Notes under the pieces: generated by a model | Seen by the model: only the letters and a program-made list of their open reading frames with translations | Told to the model about the DNA's origin: nothing | The model's database searches: none | Source of the DNA: Sepiola atlantica | Lineage: Eukaryota > Mollusca > Cephalopoda > Sepiida > Sepiolidae | Assembly (NCBI GenBank): GCA_963556195.1 | Contig: OY744531.1 | Span: 107,900,120 to 107,964,119, forward strand | DNA length: 64,000 nt | Reading direction: 5' to 3' | Part shown: piece after piece, positions 27,665 to 38,112 of the stretch | How the letters are laid out: the number at the start of each line of letters is the position of its first letter | Position numbering within the stretch: the first letter of the stretch is position 1 | Position numbers and translations under genes: made by a program

Positions 27665-27826
27665 CAGTGTTGCCAACTGAGATTTTCAAAACCTGCTAGA
27701 TCGGGGGGGGGGGATCTCCAGATTTTACAGAAAAAAAAACTCTAGCCGCTAGATCAAATTTTTACTCGCCAGATTCCAAATGAAATCTCCAGATCTAGCG
27801 GAAAAAACGCTAAATTGGCAACACTG
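27665..27826. mobile_element. short inverted-repeat element (MITE), CAGTGTTGCCAA ends
   Basis: 162 bp bounded by CAGTGTTGCCAA and its exact complement TTGGCAACACTG. Longer imperfect terminal complementarity extends through GATTT and CTAGATC stretches, and the interior repeats the CTAGATC and CTCCAGA motifs. CAGTGTTGCCAA-type ends are typical of small hAT-like MITEs. No clear target-site duplication was found. Confidence 0.7.
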
Positions 27827-28299
27827 ACTATCTGGCTGCCAAATTACGACTGATTAATTTCTATATTTCATCACTTTTTTTATTCTTGATGAATTTAGAT
27901 CAACTCGCAATAAAAAAAAACAACACAACTTCGTATAACAGCCGAGACATATTTGATTGCTTTAAAATATAAATATTTTATATTTATTATTTTTACCGGA
28001 TTATCTGCGTGGAACCACATGTGCACGAACCATTTAACGCACCTTTTATTTGAACGTCGTAAAGTGAATATCCGATGTTGTGTACGTCGCTACAAGTGTT
28101 TTGTGCGGCAATTTTTTTTTTTATTTTGTCTGTTTTTCGTTTTCAGAAGTTTGTACAAAAAAGTCAGAGAAGAAGTTTGCAAAATCAGAATTAACTAAAA
28201 GAAATAAATAAAATTAAGCGAAAATAAAATAACGAAATGACAATGAACAGCGTTGTCGCAAAGGTGCGAAGGGGCAAGCAAGGAAACGGCCAGCAAAAG

Positions 28300-28320
28300 G
28301 GTTAGGGTTAGGGTTAGGGG
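28300..28320. repeat. interstitial TTAGGG tract
   Basis: Three consecutive GGTTAG units, opposite in orientation to the CCCTAA array at 5366. Confidence 0.8.
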
Positions 28321-28610
28321 ACGAGAATGTCTCCTTTTTTTCATCATTTTTTTCTACATAGCTTGCTGAACTAAATGGAGTATCTCTGATATCCAGCAAG
28401 ATTACGTATTTCTGGGTATTTCTGCGAGTGGACGGGTGAAGGGGAGGGGCGGGGTCAGTCAGGAGAAGAATATGAGAAGACCGTGGGAGCGACGGAGACG
28501 ACATTGGCACACAATAAATTGAATGGAGAAAAAGAATGAGAAATTTGAGGGGAAAAAAGACGAAGAAGAGAGAAAATAAAGACTGTTTCTTTTTGTTTTT
28601 TTTTGGAAGG

Positions 28611-28996
28611 ATAAAGAAGAAGAAGAAGAAGAAGAAGAAGAAGAAGAAGAAGAAGAAGAAGAAGAAGAAGAAGAAGAAGAAGAAGAAGAAGAAGAAGAAG
28701 AAGAAGAAAGAAAAAAGAAGAAGAAAAGAATAATAAAGAAGAAAAAAGAAAAAGAAGAAAAAAGAAGAAAAAGAAGAAGAAGAAAAAGAAAAAAGAAGAA
28801 GAAAAAAGAAGAAGAATAAAATAAAGAAGAAGAAGAAGTAGAAAAAGAAGAAGAAAGAAAAAAAGAAGAAAAGAATAATAAAGAAAAAAGAAGAAAAAAG
28901 AAGAAGAAAAAAGAAGAAAAAGAAGAAGAAGAAGAAAAAGAAGAAGAAGAAGAAAAAGAAAAAAGAAAAAGAAGAAAAAAGAAGAAGAAAAAAACT
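28611..28996. repeat. GAA microsatellite with degenerate flank
   Basis: A pure AGA/GAA trinucleotide run of about 100 bp (28611-28709) followed by about 290 bp of GAA/AAAAG mixtures. The strand is entirely purine, so it can form triplex DNA. The translations on either strand (poly-Lys, poly-Ser, Phe-rich) are artefacts. Confidence 0.97.
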
Positions 28997-29139
28997 ACCA
29001 TCGATTTCTGTAAAAAGACGAAAATCTTTATATTAATAAAACCATGTGACAACTCGCGTTTGTGTTTTTCTCACATTCAGTTGATATTTATTTTCGTTGT
29101 TTACCATTCAAATCAAGAATGCAATCGTGTCAAATAAAT

Positions 29140-29600
29140 GTCGGTGCTTATCGAGATGAGGTCACACATGAAAAACGCAATTCAAAATAAATCCTCGTTT
29201 ATACTTACGCAATAATTCGTATACACAGAAAAAAATAGGAAAATTATCGCGTAGATTTTTAATAAAAAATAAAAATCAGTTTTATCGTATTTTGCCGAAC
29301 GCTATTGATTTATTACGTGTTAATATGACAGACTGAGTTACGTCCCCCTGCTTTTCGTGTTTTTCGCTGTAATCAATGGCGGATCCATAATATACGCTAA
29401 GACTGATTTTGATTTTTTATTAAAATTCTACTCGATAATTTTTACTAATTTTTAGTGTAGAAAATACCTATTTTTGTCTGATGCATAAATATATCAAAGA
29501 GTTTTCCGGTTAATTTATTTGGAACCGCGATTTTTGCCTGTTTTTGTTTTTGTTTTTTGTTTTTTTTGTTTTTCATATGTGACCTCATCTTGATAAGTAC
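29140..29600. mobile_element. fold-back element, imperfect arms of about 150 bp
   Basis: The left arm (CTTATCGAGATGAGGTCACA, then AATTATCGCGTAGAT, then AATAAAAAATAAAAATCAG) is complementary to the right arm (CTGATTTTGATTTTTTATT, ACTCGATAATT, TGTGACCTCATCTTGATAAG). The arms meet across a loop near 29290-29395. Likely a non-autonomous inverted-repeat transposon; no reading frame is supported. Confidence 0.7.
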
Positions 29601-30211
29601 CTAAAAATGTTTGGCACTTGTGCACTTGAAGAAACAGCTGAATTTATTTGTTTTCAATTTTGAAGAGTTACATTCAAAACGGCGGCGATAATCAATCACC
29701 AGATATAATTTCGAAATTAAATCTACCATGATGCAAGTCCGCCATTTTAATTTTTTTTTCAATAGTCGGTTCGGGGGTATTTAATTTAATAATTGAATGA
29801 TAAAAAGATACCCTAATAATTAAATTTAACTTTTGAAATCTTTTTTTTATATATAATATATTTCGGTTAAAAAATTTAAAAAAAAACAAAAAAAACAAAA
29901 AAAACGGCATAGTTAAACCAAAACAAAAAACAAAAAGTCGAAACAAAAATGAAAGTAAAATGACTCCCGGGCAATACCGGATTGCTGGTATTAAAATTTT
30001 AAAATATATATACTTTTTTTCTTTTCTTTTCTTTTTTATTCTTTTATTATCGATTCTTTTCAAGCAAAAAGTTTTCTTGAAAGGAATATTTAAAGAATTA
30101 CCATTATTCTAAGAATCAAATGGTGTAAAACAAAAAAGGAAAAAAAAAATGTTTGGAGAAAAAAAGATTAAGAGAACATTTTGTCACAGTGAAAAATGTA
30201 AAAGCATCTTT

Positions 30212-30270
30212 CTTCTTCTTCTTCTTCTTCTTCTTCTTCTTCTTCTTCTTCTTCTTCTTCTTCTTCTTCT
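30212..30270. repeat. CTT microsatellite
   Basis: About 20 uninterrupted CTT triplets, 490 bp upstream of the receptor reading frame. Confidence 0.97.
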
Positions 30271-30760
30271 GCCTCCTGTTGCTCGTGTTTCTGGGTCCCG
30301 TTATGTCGCACTGCCAAACCCATAAGCTATTGCTGCCCTCGTTTCTCTTCCTTAACAACGGACCCACCCACCGGCACAACTTGAGGGAAACGGCCAATAA
30401 CCCCACTCCCACACAGTCGGTGGGTTGCGAAAAACAGCTGCTTTGTTGTGCCCGTCGGTGGTGGCAGTGTCGTTTGTTTTTTGTTGTTTTTGTTGTTTTT
30501 TTGTTTTTTATATTTTAATTGTTTGAAAGACTGGCTTGTTGGAGGCTTGGTCGATTTTAAGGTTTTTAGTTGTGAACCAACGCGAATGGATTTAATTTTG
30601 GGTTGAATATCCCACTCCGAAGCAACAAGTGGATACCGCTTTCTTCTCTCCCTCAGCCTAGAATTTAGGAACGCATCAACATTTATTCTTTCCCAATAAC
30701 CATAGTCTTGGATTTAGAGAGGGAAAGAACTAAAGAATTAATATTTGAGATCTTTCGAAA
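30271..30760. other. upstream region of the receptor gene
   Basis: The most GC-balanced stretch near the gene. It could contain promoter or 5' untranslated sequence. No TATA box or splice junction can be assigned with confidence. An in-frame TGA at 30746 precedes the chosen start codon. Confidence 0.4.
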
Positions 30761-31969
30761 ATGCCATCTTTTCCTATTGGCCAACCTTTGATGCAAGAAG
30801 AAGGACCGACCCTGAATGATTGTATCCGAAAACTCAGCTCACAACTGTCTCTATTCGCCTCGAAGGGGGATATTTATTGCAACGTGACAAGTGACAATGT
30901 CTTGTGTTGGCCGCCGACCAAAGCTGGTACAACCGCCAGTCAACGATGTCCTTCTGTGGCAGGGTCAGACAGAAATAAATTTGCTTATCACGCCTGTGGA
31001 CAGGATGGGAAATGGAGTTCGGAATGGGAAAACACAGGTAAACAAAATCTATGGACGGCAGATTATAGCGAATGCTACAGTTCCGAGGCTGAACTGGTCT
31101 TCCAATTTGACTCTGAAAATATCCGGAAAGCCTCGTCAGAAGATATCACCCATTCCAGTATACTTGGAATCTGTGGTCTGTCATTCTCTCTGCTCGCTGT
31201 CTTCCTCACCTTGGCTTATATGCGTTATAAGGATTACAAAGGGGCCAGGATTGATGTCTACAAAAACCTTCTTGCCACGTTGGTTATAGAGGCCTCCGTT
31301 AAACTGTCATTTCAAATCATCCTTTTGATGGTCTGGGTCGGTGAGGGGCTTGTGATCACCATGTTTGATATTCCACACCTGTGTGAGATCTTCGTGGTCA
31401 TCGTTGAATTCGCGGAACTTTCAACCTACATCTGGATCACACTGCATGGGCATCTCTGCTATCTGGAAGCGAAGCAGTATGACCCTTATAAAGTTCAAGT
31501 TCTCTATTCGGCCCTCGGTTGGGGCGTGCCCATTATCACCCTAGCAGAGTGGCTTGCGGTTCAGGCTGCTACTAACGATGCTACCTGTTGGTATGGTTAC
31601 CGTTTTCAGCAGAGTGCTTGGATACTGGAGTTACCACGGATTTGGGGTTTGCTACTCGGGATCGGTTTTTTGATGTATACCACTTGGATTATGCACGATA
31701 CAGGGCACATGCGGGACATCACAGAGGTGCATACTATTCGTCGGAGTACCTACGCGTGTTTTTCATACATTGTCATGATGTGCATGTCTCTCACGACGGG
31801 ACTTTTACTTGCCCATTTAGCCCAGAAAAGCGTCAATGTTCCTAACTTATTGGGTCTCATATACACTATTACTTTCCTGACATCTTTTCGTGGACTTTTC
31901 ATTTCTCTCGGATACTGGATATGGGAACACCAAGGAGAACAGTGGCACCAGAAAGTCAGTTTGGTATAA
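30761..31969 (+). CDS. class B (secretin-like) G-protein-coupled receptor, single uninterrupted reading frame
   Basis: The 402-residue product is predicted to be a plasma-membrane peptide-hormone receptor. Residues 21-105 form a hormone-receptor domain with all six expected cysteines (C21, C40, C49, C63, C79, C105) and the signature LCWPPTKAGTTASQRCP. Seven membrane segments follow from about residue 132. Class B hallmarks are the TM3 cysteine in LCEIF with an aromatic-rich TYIWITLHGHL, the TM4 motif GWGVP, CWYG in extracellular loop 2, and a TM7 ending SFRGLFISLGYWIWE (family: S-QG...Y). The ATG is supported by an in-frame TGA five codons upstream. Oddities: no signal peptide is visible, the C-terminal tail after TM7 is very short, and the frame has no introns although class B receptor genes usually have many. 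It may be a retrocopy, a lineage-specific intronless gene, or a gene with a separate 5' exon encoding the signal peptide. The ligand cannot be inferred; PDF-, calcitonin- or CRF-type receptors are the relatives to test. Confidence 0.93.
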   Translation: MPSFPIGQPLMQEEGPTLNDCIRKLSSQLSLFASKGDIYCNVTSDNVLCWPPTKAGTTASQRCPSVAGSDRNKFAYHACGQDGKWSSEWENTGKQNLWTADYSECYSSEAELVFQFDSENIRKASSEDITHSSILGICGLSFSLLAVFLTLAYMRYKDYKGARIDVYKNLLATLVIEASVKLSFQIILLMVWVGEGLVITMFDIPHLCEIFVVIVEFAELSTYIWITLHGHLCYLEAKQYDPYKVQVLYSALGWGVPIITLAEWLAVQAATNDATCWYGYRFQQSAWILELPRIWGLLLGIGFLMYTTWIMHDTGHMRDITEVHTIRRSTYACFSYIVMMCMSLTTGLLLAHLAQKSVNVPNLLGLIYTITFLTSFRGLFISLGYWIWEHQGEQWHQKVSLV

Positions 31970-31989
31970 CCATTGGTATTTAAGGCTGT

Positions 31990-32254
31990 GGCGATTTAGT
32001 CGATTCGTAGCCAAAATGGCGGACAATGAACCGTTTGTTAATATTCTAATTCACGAGTGAGTAAGTAAACCCAAATAAATTGTTTGAGACTAATTTCAAA
32101 TTTAACTTAAATTATTTTAAAGGAAATACAGTTGGGAAATTATTCCAGAACAATTTATTTGGGTTTACTTACACATTTGTGAGGTCGGAAAAAAATCAGA
32201 AATTAGCAGGCGGTTCATTTTCCGCCATTTTGGCTGCGAATCGACTAAATCGCC
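31990..32254. mobile_element. 265-bp MITE with 8-bp target-site duplication
   Basis: Ends GGCGATTTAGTCGATTCG and CGAATCGACTAAATCGCC are perfect inverted repeats. The imperfect arms extend about 100 bp inward (AGCCAAAATGGCGGA, AAACCCAAATAAATTGTT). The flanks carry the direct repeat AAGGCTGT (31982-31989 and 32255-32262), an 8-bp target-site duplication as made by hAT, P or Merlin transposases. It begins 20 bases after the receptor stop codon, so it probably lies in that gene's 3' untranslated region. Confidence 0.88.
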
Positions 32255-32414
32255 AAGGCTGTCGTTAGCATTACGCGCACACACACATATGCATGCATTG
32301 CATACACACACGTACAAGTTTCAGTTAGACATATTTTCATGGTGGATTTTCGTGAAACCCGAATTCTATTCGCGAACGTTTCCACCTTAAATACTGAGAC
32401 ACAAAAACACCGGG

Positions 32415-33015
32415 TATCTTTTACAATAATCAACACAACGAAAACAACGGGGTCTAAAAACCAAATATACAACAAGTAAATGTGACCGTCCCCCATAAAA
32501 CTTATTTTCCGACTTATCTATGACATTTGTTTGTATTTTTAATTAGTTTCAATTGCTTTTTATTAGATATCAAAATTTCTCTCCATTTTACATTTACGGA
32601 AAGTTAAAAATTTGGCAAGACAAGATGGCTGCCGACATTTTTTTTTCTCAGTCTAGTACTTTTAATTAAGTCATCGAAACTAAAATATATTGTAAATTAC
32701 ATTAAAAGTCTCCCCCCCCCCCCCCCCTCGCAAAAAAAGAAAACTAGCGTATCAAAGTTTTGGAAAAAGTGCCCTTTGATTATGAGTCCCAGTAAAAACA
32801 AAAAAAAAAGCGAGGCGGAGGAAAAAAAATGTCGGCAAATTTTCACCTTTCCGTGAACGTAAAAATGGAGATAAATTTTGATATTTAATTGAAACTACTT
32901 AAAAATACAAACAAATGTCATAAGTCGGAAAATAAGTTTTATTGTCACATTTATTTGTTGTATATTTGTTTTTTTTGGACCCCGTTCTCGTTCTGTTGAT
33001 TATTTTAAAATATAC
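32415..33015. mobile_element. fold-back element, arms of about 200 bp
   Basis: The left arm (TAATCAACA, ACCAAATATACAACAAG, AAACTTATTTTCCGACTTA, GACATTTGTTTGTATTTTTA) is complementary to the right arm (TACAAACAAATGTCATAAG, GGAAAATAAGTTTTATTG, TTGTATATTTG, TGTTGATTA). The centre holds poly-C and poly-T runs. No transposase is encoded. Confidence 0.75.
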
Positions 33016-33359
33016 CAAAAAACGTTTGAAAAGAAATCTTGTGCGACATTAAAAACCAAATCTTTCACACAATCCATTTCATTCATTCAATCATTTCACA
33101 AAACAACATTTCACAAATTAAATACGACTCCAAGCATTTCGTCTCATCGGAAACCAAATAAAATTACAAAATACACAAAGCTAAGTATATCGCGTTTGAT
33201 TTGTTTTTAGTGATGTAAATAATATATATGTAAATAATATTTCGCAGTGATCATAACAATTGACAATTAACAGGAAAAAAATATCAAGAAACTTTAAGAG
33301 AATTTAAAAAAATAAATGACTATTCTTCAGTCTTCACCGTTTGATTTTTGGGCACGTGT

Positions 33360-33640
33360 TCGTCTTTTACCACAGTCCGTTTTTCACAACTTTTTACTGA
33401 CCATTTCTTTTTTCTTTTTTTTAGTGTACACTTACCTATCAGGCTGCTAGAGAATTCCGGAGTTTTGGGGAAAAAATGGCAAATATTTTACATTTTAGGA
33501 GGGGGGGGTCAGTTTTTAATGTAAATTCAACGTAGACTGATCCCCCTCTTTTTGCCCATCTCAAATTTTTAAAATTATCCTTCTGCTTACAATTACCTAT
33601 CATGTCGCGAGAGAATTCCGGGGGTTTTGGAAAAAAAATT
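33360..33640. mobile_element. interspersed repeat related to the 47845-48556 fold-back element
   Basis: Shares CAACTTTTTACTGACCA, ACCTATCA...GCTAGAGA, TTTTAGGAGGGGGG and the CTGATCCCCC motif with the element at 47845-48556. Two halves (33370-33520 and 33540-33640) repeat the TACCTATCATG and GAGAATTCCG motif. Confidence 0.65.
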
Positions 33641-33714
33641 CAAATCGATATTATTCCTTTGTCTAAATAAATATATAATTTTACATGACTGTAAATGTAC
33701 ACATCACACTCACT

Positions 33715-33721
<7 letters not shown>

Positions 33722-33800
<79 letters not shown>
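33722..33800. repeat. TA microsatellite
   Basis: About 39 uninterrupted TA dinucleotides, self-complementary and able to extrude as a cruciform. Confidence 0.98.
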
Positions 33801-33801
<1 letters not shown>

Positions 33802-33809
33802 CTGAATTA

Positions 33810-34300
33810 CCTACTAGACACCGTCCTCGAGTGTCTTCGGTCTCTCTGTTCAATGGTTTGTCAGGACAACCTGACATGAGGATACTTCTCCGTACAAGTA
33901 AACCCTGACCAAATATTCAAAATAACATAGTATTCGAATCCCAAATAAGATCCCCTTCGACACGGCTATACACTGGCTCATACGAGGAATAGTGCACCTT
34001 CTCCAAGTAATGTTACCTCAAATAACAACACTTAGCTGGATACTCCACCAGACTAGATGAATTCTTGTCCTGGAATCCGGTAAGACCAAGAAACCACAAG
34101 AAATATATACTCATCTGGTCAATTGAGGAGAGGAGAATTAATGTTCTTAACTTTTTTTACTAACTTAGCATTTTCTAGGTAAATGGGGAACTTTAATGGA
34201 ATATCTATGTATCTCATATAGATATCAAGTGCTAGCCCCAGGAAGGGGTCCCCTTGATTTCTGAGAACTTCGACTGAAGTAAAATGAAACGATATATAAA
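33810..34300. mobile_element. dispersed repeat, copy 1 (with internal insertion)
   Basis: Homologous, in reverse orientation, to 52265-52480. Shared pieces are TACCTACTAGACAC, GGTTTGTCAGGACAACCTGA, AAGTAAACCCTGACCAAATA, ATAGTATTCGAA, CCAGGAAGGGGTCC and GAAGTAAAATGAAA. Compared with the 52-kb copy, this one has about 260 extra bases (roughly 33960-34225). Confidence 0.75.
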
Positions 34301-34632
34301 GAACTACTACAGTCACACACGTGTGTGCACGCGGAGTGACCGACTTGATTAAATGCGAAACACCCCCCCCCCCAATATTTCCGATCAGTTGTGCCATTCT
34401 TATATCCTAGGGGGGGGGGGTACTGTTTGTTTGTTTGTTTTTTTTTAAATTATTTTTTAAAGAAGAAGAGGTGTCGGCTTCTTATGAAGTTTAACAACCA
34501 CACAAAAAAGTTTGCAGGTTGATGGAACTGACGTGCGTTATGTTATCCAACTGAACGAAAAGGGTTGGAAAAACAACAAATCGGCAACAAATAAATGGAT
34601 CAAAAATCGAAAATTAAACCAAAACAAATAGG

Positions 34633-34907
34633 GGTGCTTCAGTTGTTTCACGACGACATGTTAGGCCTCTCTTTAAAACACAAAATAGCTAATGAAATGT
34701 ATAAACTTTGTTATGTATTTACGTGGTAGCTGAAAAGAAGACTGTACACAAAAAATTACGCAAATTCATCCAGTATTTATTAAATGAAAATTTTAAAAAC
34801 GATTTTATCTATATGTCGCCATTTTTCTGAAATTTTTGACGTAAGTACATAACAAAGTTTATACATTTCTTTAAATATTTTAATGTCGTCGTGAAACTGC
34901 AGAAGCA
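34633..34907. mobile_element. 275-bp MITE with GGTGCTTC termini
   Basis: Terminal inverted repeats of about 95 bp: left GGTGCTTCAGTTGTTTCACG, then GTATAAACTTTGTTATGTA; right TACATAACAAAGTTTATAC, then CGTGAAACTGCAGAAGCACC. Related ends occur at 35461-35577 (left type) and 37005-37135 (right type), and a terminal GAAGCACC occurs near 48550. The middle contains TATGTCGCCATTTTTCT, shared with 35615. No target duplication could be fixed. Confidence 0.78.
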
Positions 34908-35460
34908 CCGAATAATTTATGTCGACGTTTTTCTCTTTATTTTTTTCTTTCCTGTTTTTTTTCTTCTTCTTTTTCATTAATAAAAAAAATGCATTATTTT
35001 TTTTATTAATACTTAAAAATATAACTTTAGTAAAGGTGTATTTTGTTTTCAACAAATAATAGATTTTCACTAAGAAAAATAATGGTTTCATTATATTCCG
35101 TGATCGTTGATTAATAAATACTGAAAATTTCATTAAAATTGGTTGATTTTCTGAATTTTGGTGAATTTTTAAGTGAAGGGAGGGTCAAAATGTTTTTACA
35201 TTTTGGGAATCGGCCATTGATTTTGCACGTACCTAACTTTTATCCATCTGAAATGTTTAACATCTACTTGGTACATCAATAATTTAATGATATCATAAAC
35301 CTTTTCATAAAATATATCTGATACGTATTTTTATAAAAATGAATTGCATGTGATTATTTGGCACTTGTGCAGTTTAGTAAACAGCGACAGATAATCCACA
35401 GGAAGTAACGACCAATAGATTAAAACATTTTAATAAATTTATTTATTCAATAAATATAGT

Positions 35461-35640
35461 GGTGCTTCTGCTGTTTCACAGTGACATGTTAAAAAAAAAT
35501 GTATTAACTTTGTTATGTATTTACGTGGTAGCTGGAAAGAAGACTGTACATCAAAAATTACGCAAATTCATCGAATATTTATTAAATTAAAAATAAAAAT
35601 AACGATTTTATCTATATGTCGCCATTTTTCTTATATTTTG
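35461..35640. mobile_element. second GGTGCTTCTG-type MITE, left half
   Basis: Matches the 34633 element (GGTGCTTCTGCTGTTTCAC, ACGTGGTAGCTG, AAGACTGTACA, ACGCAAATTCATC, TATGTCGCCATTTTTCT), but homology ends soon after the centre. The matching right-hand end at 37005-37135 may be the other end of the same insertion, split by later insertions. Confidence 0.65.
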
Positions 35641-35857
35641 ACTTTTTCCGAAAGTTATCTGCCATTAAGCTGAAATGTCTACCGATACGTAAGATCGTTT
35701 TTTTTCTTCCTTTTTCTTATCTTCTATATATTAATACGATAGCGTGTGTGTTCGTGTGTCACGCTTACATTAAAAGCTCTGCGCATGCGTGCCGCACCTA
35801 GATTTAGAAAAGCATTCAAGTCACCTAATTTTCGTAATATTTTCAAGTATTTTCCTT

Positions 35858-35942
35858 TGGCGCAATCGTTAGCGACGTAGGATGTTGGCGTCGTTTTTTT
35901 AGGTCGGCCTGACTGGTTTATAGTTCGATCTCAACCAACCTC
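35858..35942 (+). mobile_element. tRNA-derived SINE-like segment
   Basis: The segment TTGGCGCAATCGTTAGCG matches a tRNA/pol III box A region, and TAGTTCGATCTCAACC lies at box-B spacing. The acceptor stem is not intact, so this is a tRNA-like SINE head or fossil, not a tRNA gene. A direct repeat (ATTAATACGATAGCG, TGTGTCACGCTTACAT) occurs on both sides, at about 35732 and 36005. Confidence 0.65.
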
Positions 35943-36327
35943 TAAGATTTTTTTCTACATCGAATGGGGGGGGGGTAGGGAGGGGACGACCGGGAAGACA
36001 CACATTAATACGATAGCGCGTGCGTTATTTTGTGTGTCACGCTTACATCAAAAGCAACGACTTTCCGAATCTTTGTATGCTACTCATGAATTGGAGCCAA
36101 ATTTAATTTAATCTAAAGCATTTACAAAGTAAGGTTTAGTCGTCGGAATTGGAATTAGTCGATCGATCAAATCGAGAAAAAAATGGCTGACGGACGGACA
36201 CGAAACCGCTTTTATAGGTTAGAAACAAGATAATTAGTATTGAAAACATCATTTTGTGTAATTTACACGGGCCCCGCTAGTGATTTAATAAATACTGGCT
36301 ATGTATGCTTGAACTTGAGTTGAGCAC

Positions 36328-36362
36328 GGTTCTGAAGAAGGAAAGAGTTCCCGAAATGTTAA
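36328..36362 (+). ncRNA. degenerate hammerhead-like motif
   Basis: Core CTGAAGA (36332-36338), stem II GGAA/TTCC with loop AGAG, GAA (36353-36355), minimal stem III A-TG-T and U at the cleavage position. Stem I is only two A-T pairs. It lies about 40 bp upstream of a U2-headed SINE. Probably a decayed copy. Confidence 0.4.
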
Positions 36363-36400
36363 AAATATTATATCATACGGAGTTTCCACCAGACCATCTT

Positions 36401-36715
36401 TTGGCTAAGATCAAAGTGTAGTATCTGTTCCGATGGATACTGCACGCCTGTCCTGTGCAGTTCTAGGAGGTCCACCCTCCCAGGCTTTGCCTCCCCTCTT
36501 TGGGGAGGAGTAAGTTTATTGCTTACTGTCTGAGGCGCCCCTACCGGGGAATGCCGACGGGGCTGCCCAGGCAATTTTTAAATGGCCAGAGTGCTCACCT
36601 CTCGAGCGCTGGCTTTTCAAACCCCACTTTCTCAACCCGATCTTGGGTCACATCTTACTTGTGGGAGTAAGATAAAACTGGCCGTGTGCCTAACTCCTGG
36701 GGAGGAGTAAATAAA
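36401..36715 (+). mobile_element. U2 snRNA-headed SINE, copy 4, with 13-bp target-site duplication
   Basis: Plus-strand copy starting at TTGGCTAAGATCAAAGTGTA, i.e. inside the U2 5' domain, with GTAGTATCTGTTCCGATGG. It continues with CTAGGAGGTCCACC, GTCTGAGGCGCCCC, ACCGGGGAATGCCGACGG, GGCCAGAGTGCTCACC, TCACATCTTAC and a tail ending GAGGAGTAAATAAA. It is flanked by the direct repeat ACCAGACCATCTT (36388-36400 and 36716-36728). That is the mark of LINE-driven retrotransposition, so the family moved as a SINE. It lacks the CCGGTCTG hairpin segment, as copy 1 does. Confidence 0.92.
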
Positions 36716-37004
36716 ACCAGACCATCTTGATACAGGTATTACATAACATTGTAACATTGTGTAGATAACCTGATATATGTGTATTTGGGGGGGAAAACAA
36801 ATTTTAAAAAATAAATAAAATAAATAAATAATAATAAATAAATAAATAAATTTAAAAAAATATATATATGTGTGTGTGTGTGTGTATGTATACATTGTAT
36901 TAAGGGTGAAACTACTTAATTTGTTCCACCATTACATGTCTTATTTGCTCCAACTTGTGTCTATCCGTCACACCTCTGCATTGTATTGCCTTCTAAGTAT
37001 CACA

Positions 37005-37135
37005 TTTCTAAATACTGGATGAACTTGCGTAATTTTTTCTGTACAATCTTATTTTCAGCTAACACCTAAGTACATAACAAAGTTTATACATTTTTTCAAA
37101 TATTTTAATGTAATTGTGAAACTGCAGAAGCACCC
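37005..37135. mobile_element. GGTGCTTC-type MITE, right end
   Basis: Contains TGCGTAATTTTTTCTGTAC, AAGTACATAACAAAGTTTAT and GTGAAACTGCAGAAGCACC, the inverted-repeat end seen at 34805-34907. Confidence 0.7.
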
Positions 37136-37412
37136 AAATAGGTAATAAAAATACACAGTTCACTTCAACATTACATTGTCGCACGATTCGTGACATTTGC
37201 TAGATGTGTTTCTGTTTAATTTTCGATTTTTGAGCGATTATCGAAGCTCCACGTGATGTCAAATGGCAGCCATTATTTATTTCGTTCTAACTCAACAGAC
37301 TTAAACGACTTTCTTTTTTTTTTTCTTTGATAACATTTATTGGCGATATTGAATTTTTACTCGATATTGAATTTTCATTTCAGCAAATTTTAATAAATGT
37401 TAGAATTTGACA

Positions 37413-38112
37413 CTTCTGCAGAATAGGGACGAGCCGGAATTTATTCGTTTTCATTTTAGAAGAGCTCCAATAGCGTAAGGGGCCGACAACTCTTTTTAGT
37501 ACATAATTTCTAATTTCTTCTAAAATAGACGTGAATGCCCTGAATATGCGCGATTTATTTCTGAATTCTATCCCGTTTAAAAAACAAAAACAAGAGAAAA
37601 ATTTATTTTTTAAACTAAAAAAAAAAATGTGTTAAACCAAACACGATGACTGTTCGTCTTGAAATGAAAAAAAAAAATACTGTTGATTTTCACAAATTTT
37701 ATTTTCTTCAATAAATGTTCTATTAATTAATTGAATGTGCATTACTTCTTATTTAAAAAAATAATTTTTTTACTTTTCGGGGAAATTACGTACTTAAAAG
37801 TGAAAAGAAAAAAAAAATCAAAAATGTATTAAACCAAACAGAATGATTGTTCGTTTTTAAATGAAAAAAAATATTTTTGATTTTCCCAAATTTTCTTTTC
37901 TTCAATAAATGTTCTATTAATATACTGTTGATTTTCATAAATTTCAATTTCTTCGATAAATGTAATTGAATTGACATTACTTCTTGTTTAAAAAAATTCA
38001 TATTTTCCATTTTCTGAGAAATTACGTACTTAAAAGTTTAAAAAAAAAAAAAGAGCTCTTCTAAAATGAAAACGAATAAATTTCGGCTCGTCCCTATTCT
38101 GCAGAAGTGCCT
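37413..38112. mobile_element. fold-back element with 55-bp terminal inverted repeats
   Basis: The left end GCAGAATAGGGACGAGCCG, then ATTCGTTTTCATTTTAGAAG, is the complement of the right end CTTCTAAAATGAAAACGAAT, then CGGCTCGTCCCTATTCTGC. The interior has three related blocks (ATTTTCTTCAATAAATGTTC near 37700 and 37905, with a variant near 37945). No protein is encoded. Confidence 0.78.

Noticed and set aside
28459..29052. Ser/Phe-rich 197-residue protein on the minus strand
   Set aside because: Translation of the GAA/CTT microsatellite and its degenerate flank.
30116..30518. Small proteins overlapping the CTT repeat upstream of the receptor
   Set aside because: Poly-Phe/poly-Lys tracts from the microsatellite, no conserved segment on either side.
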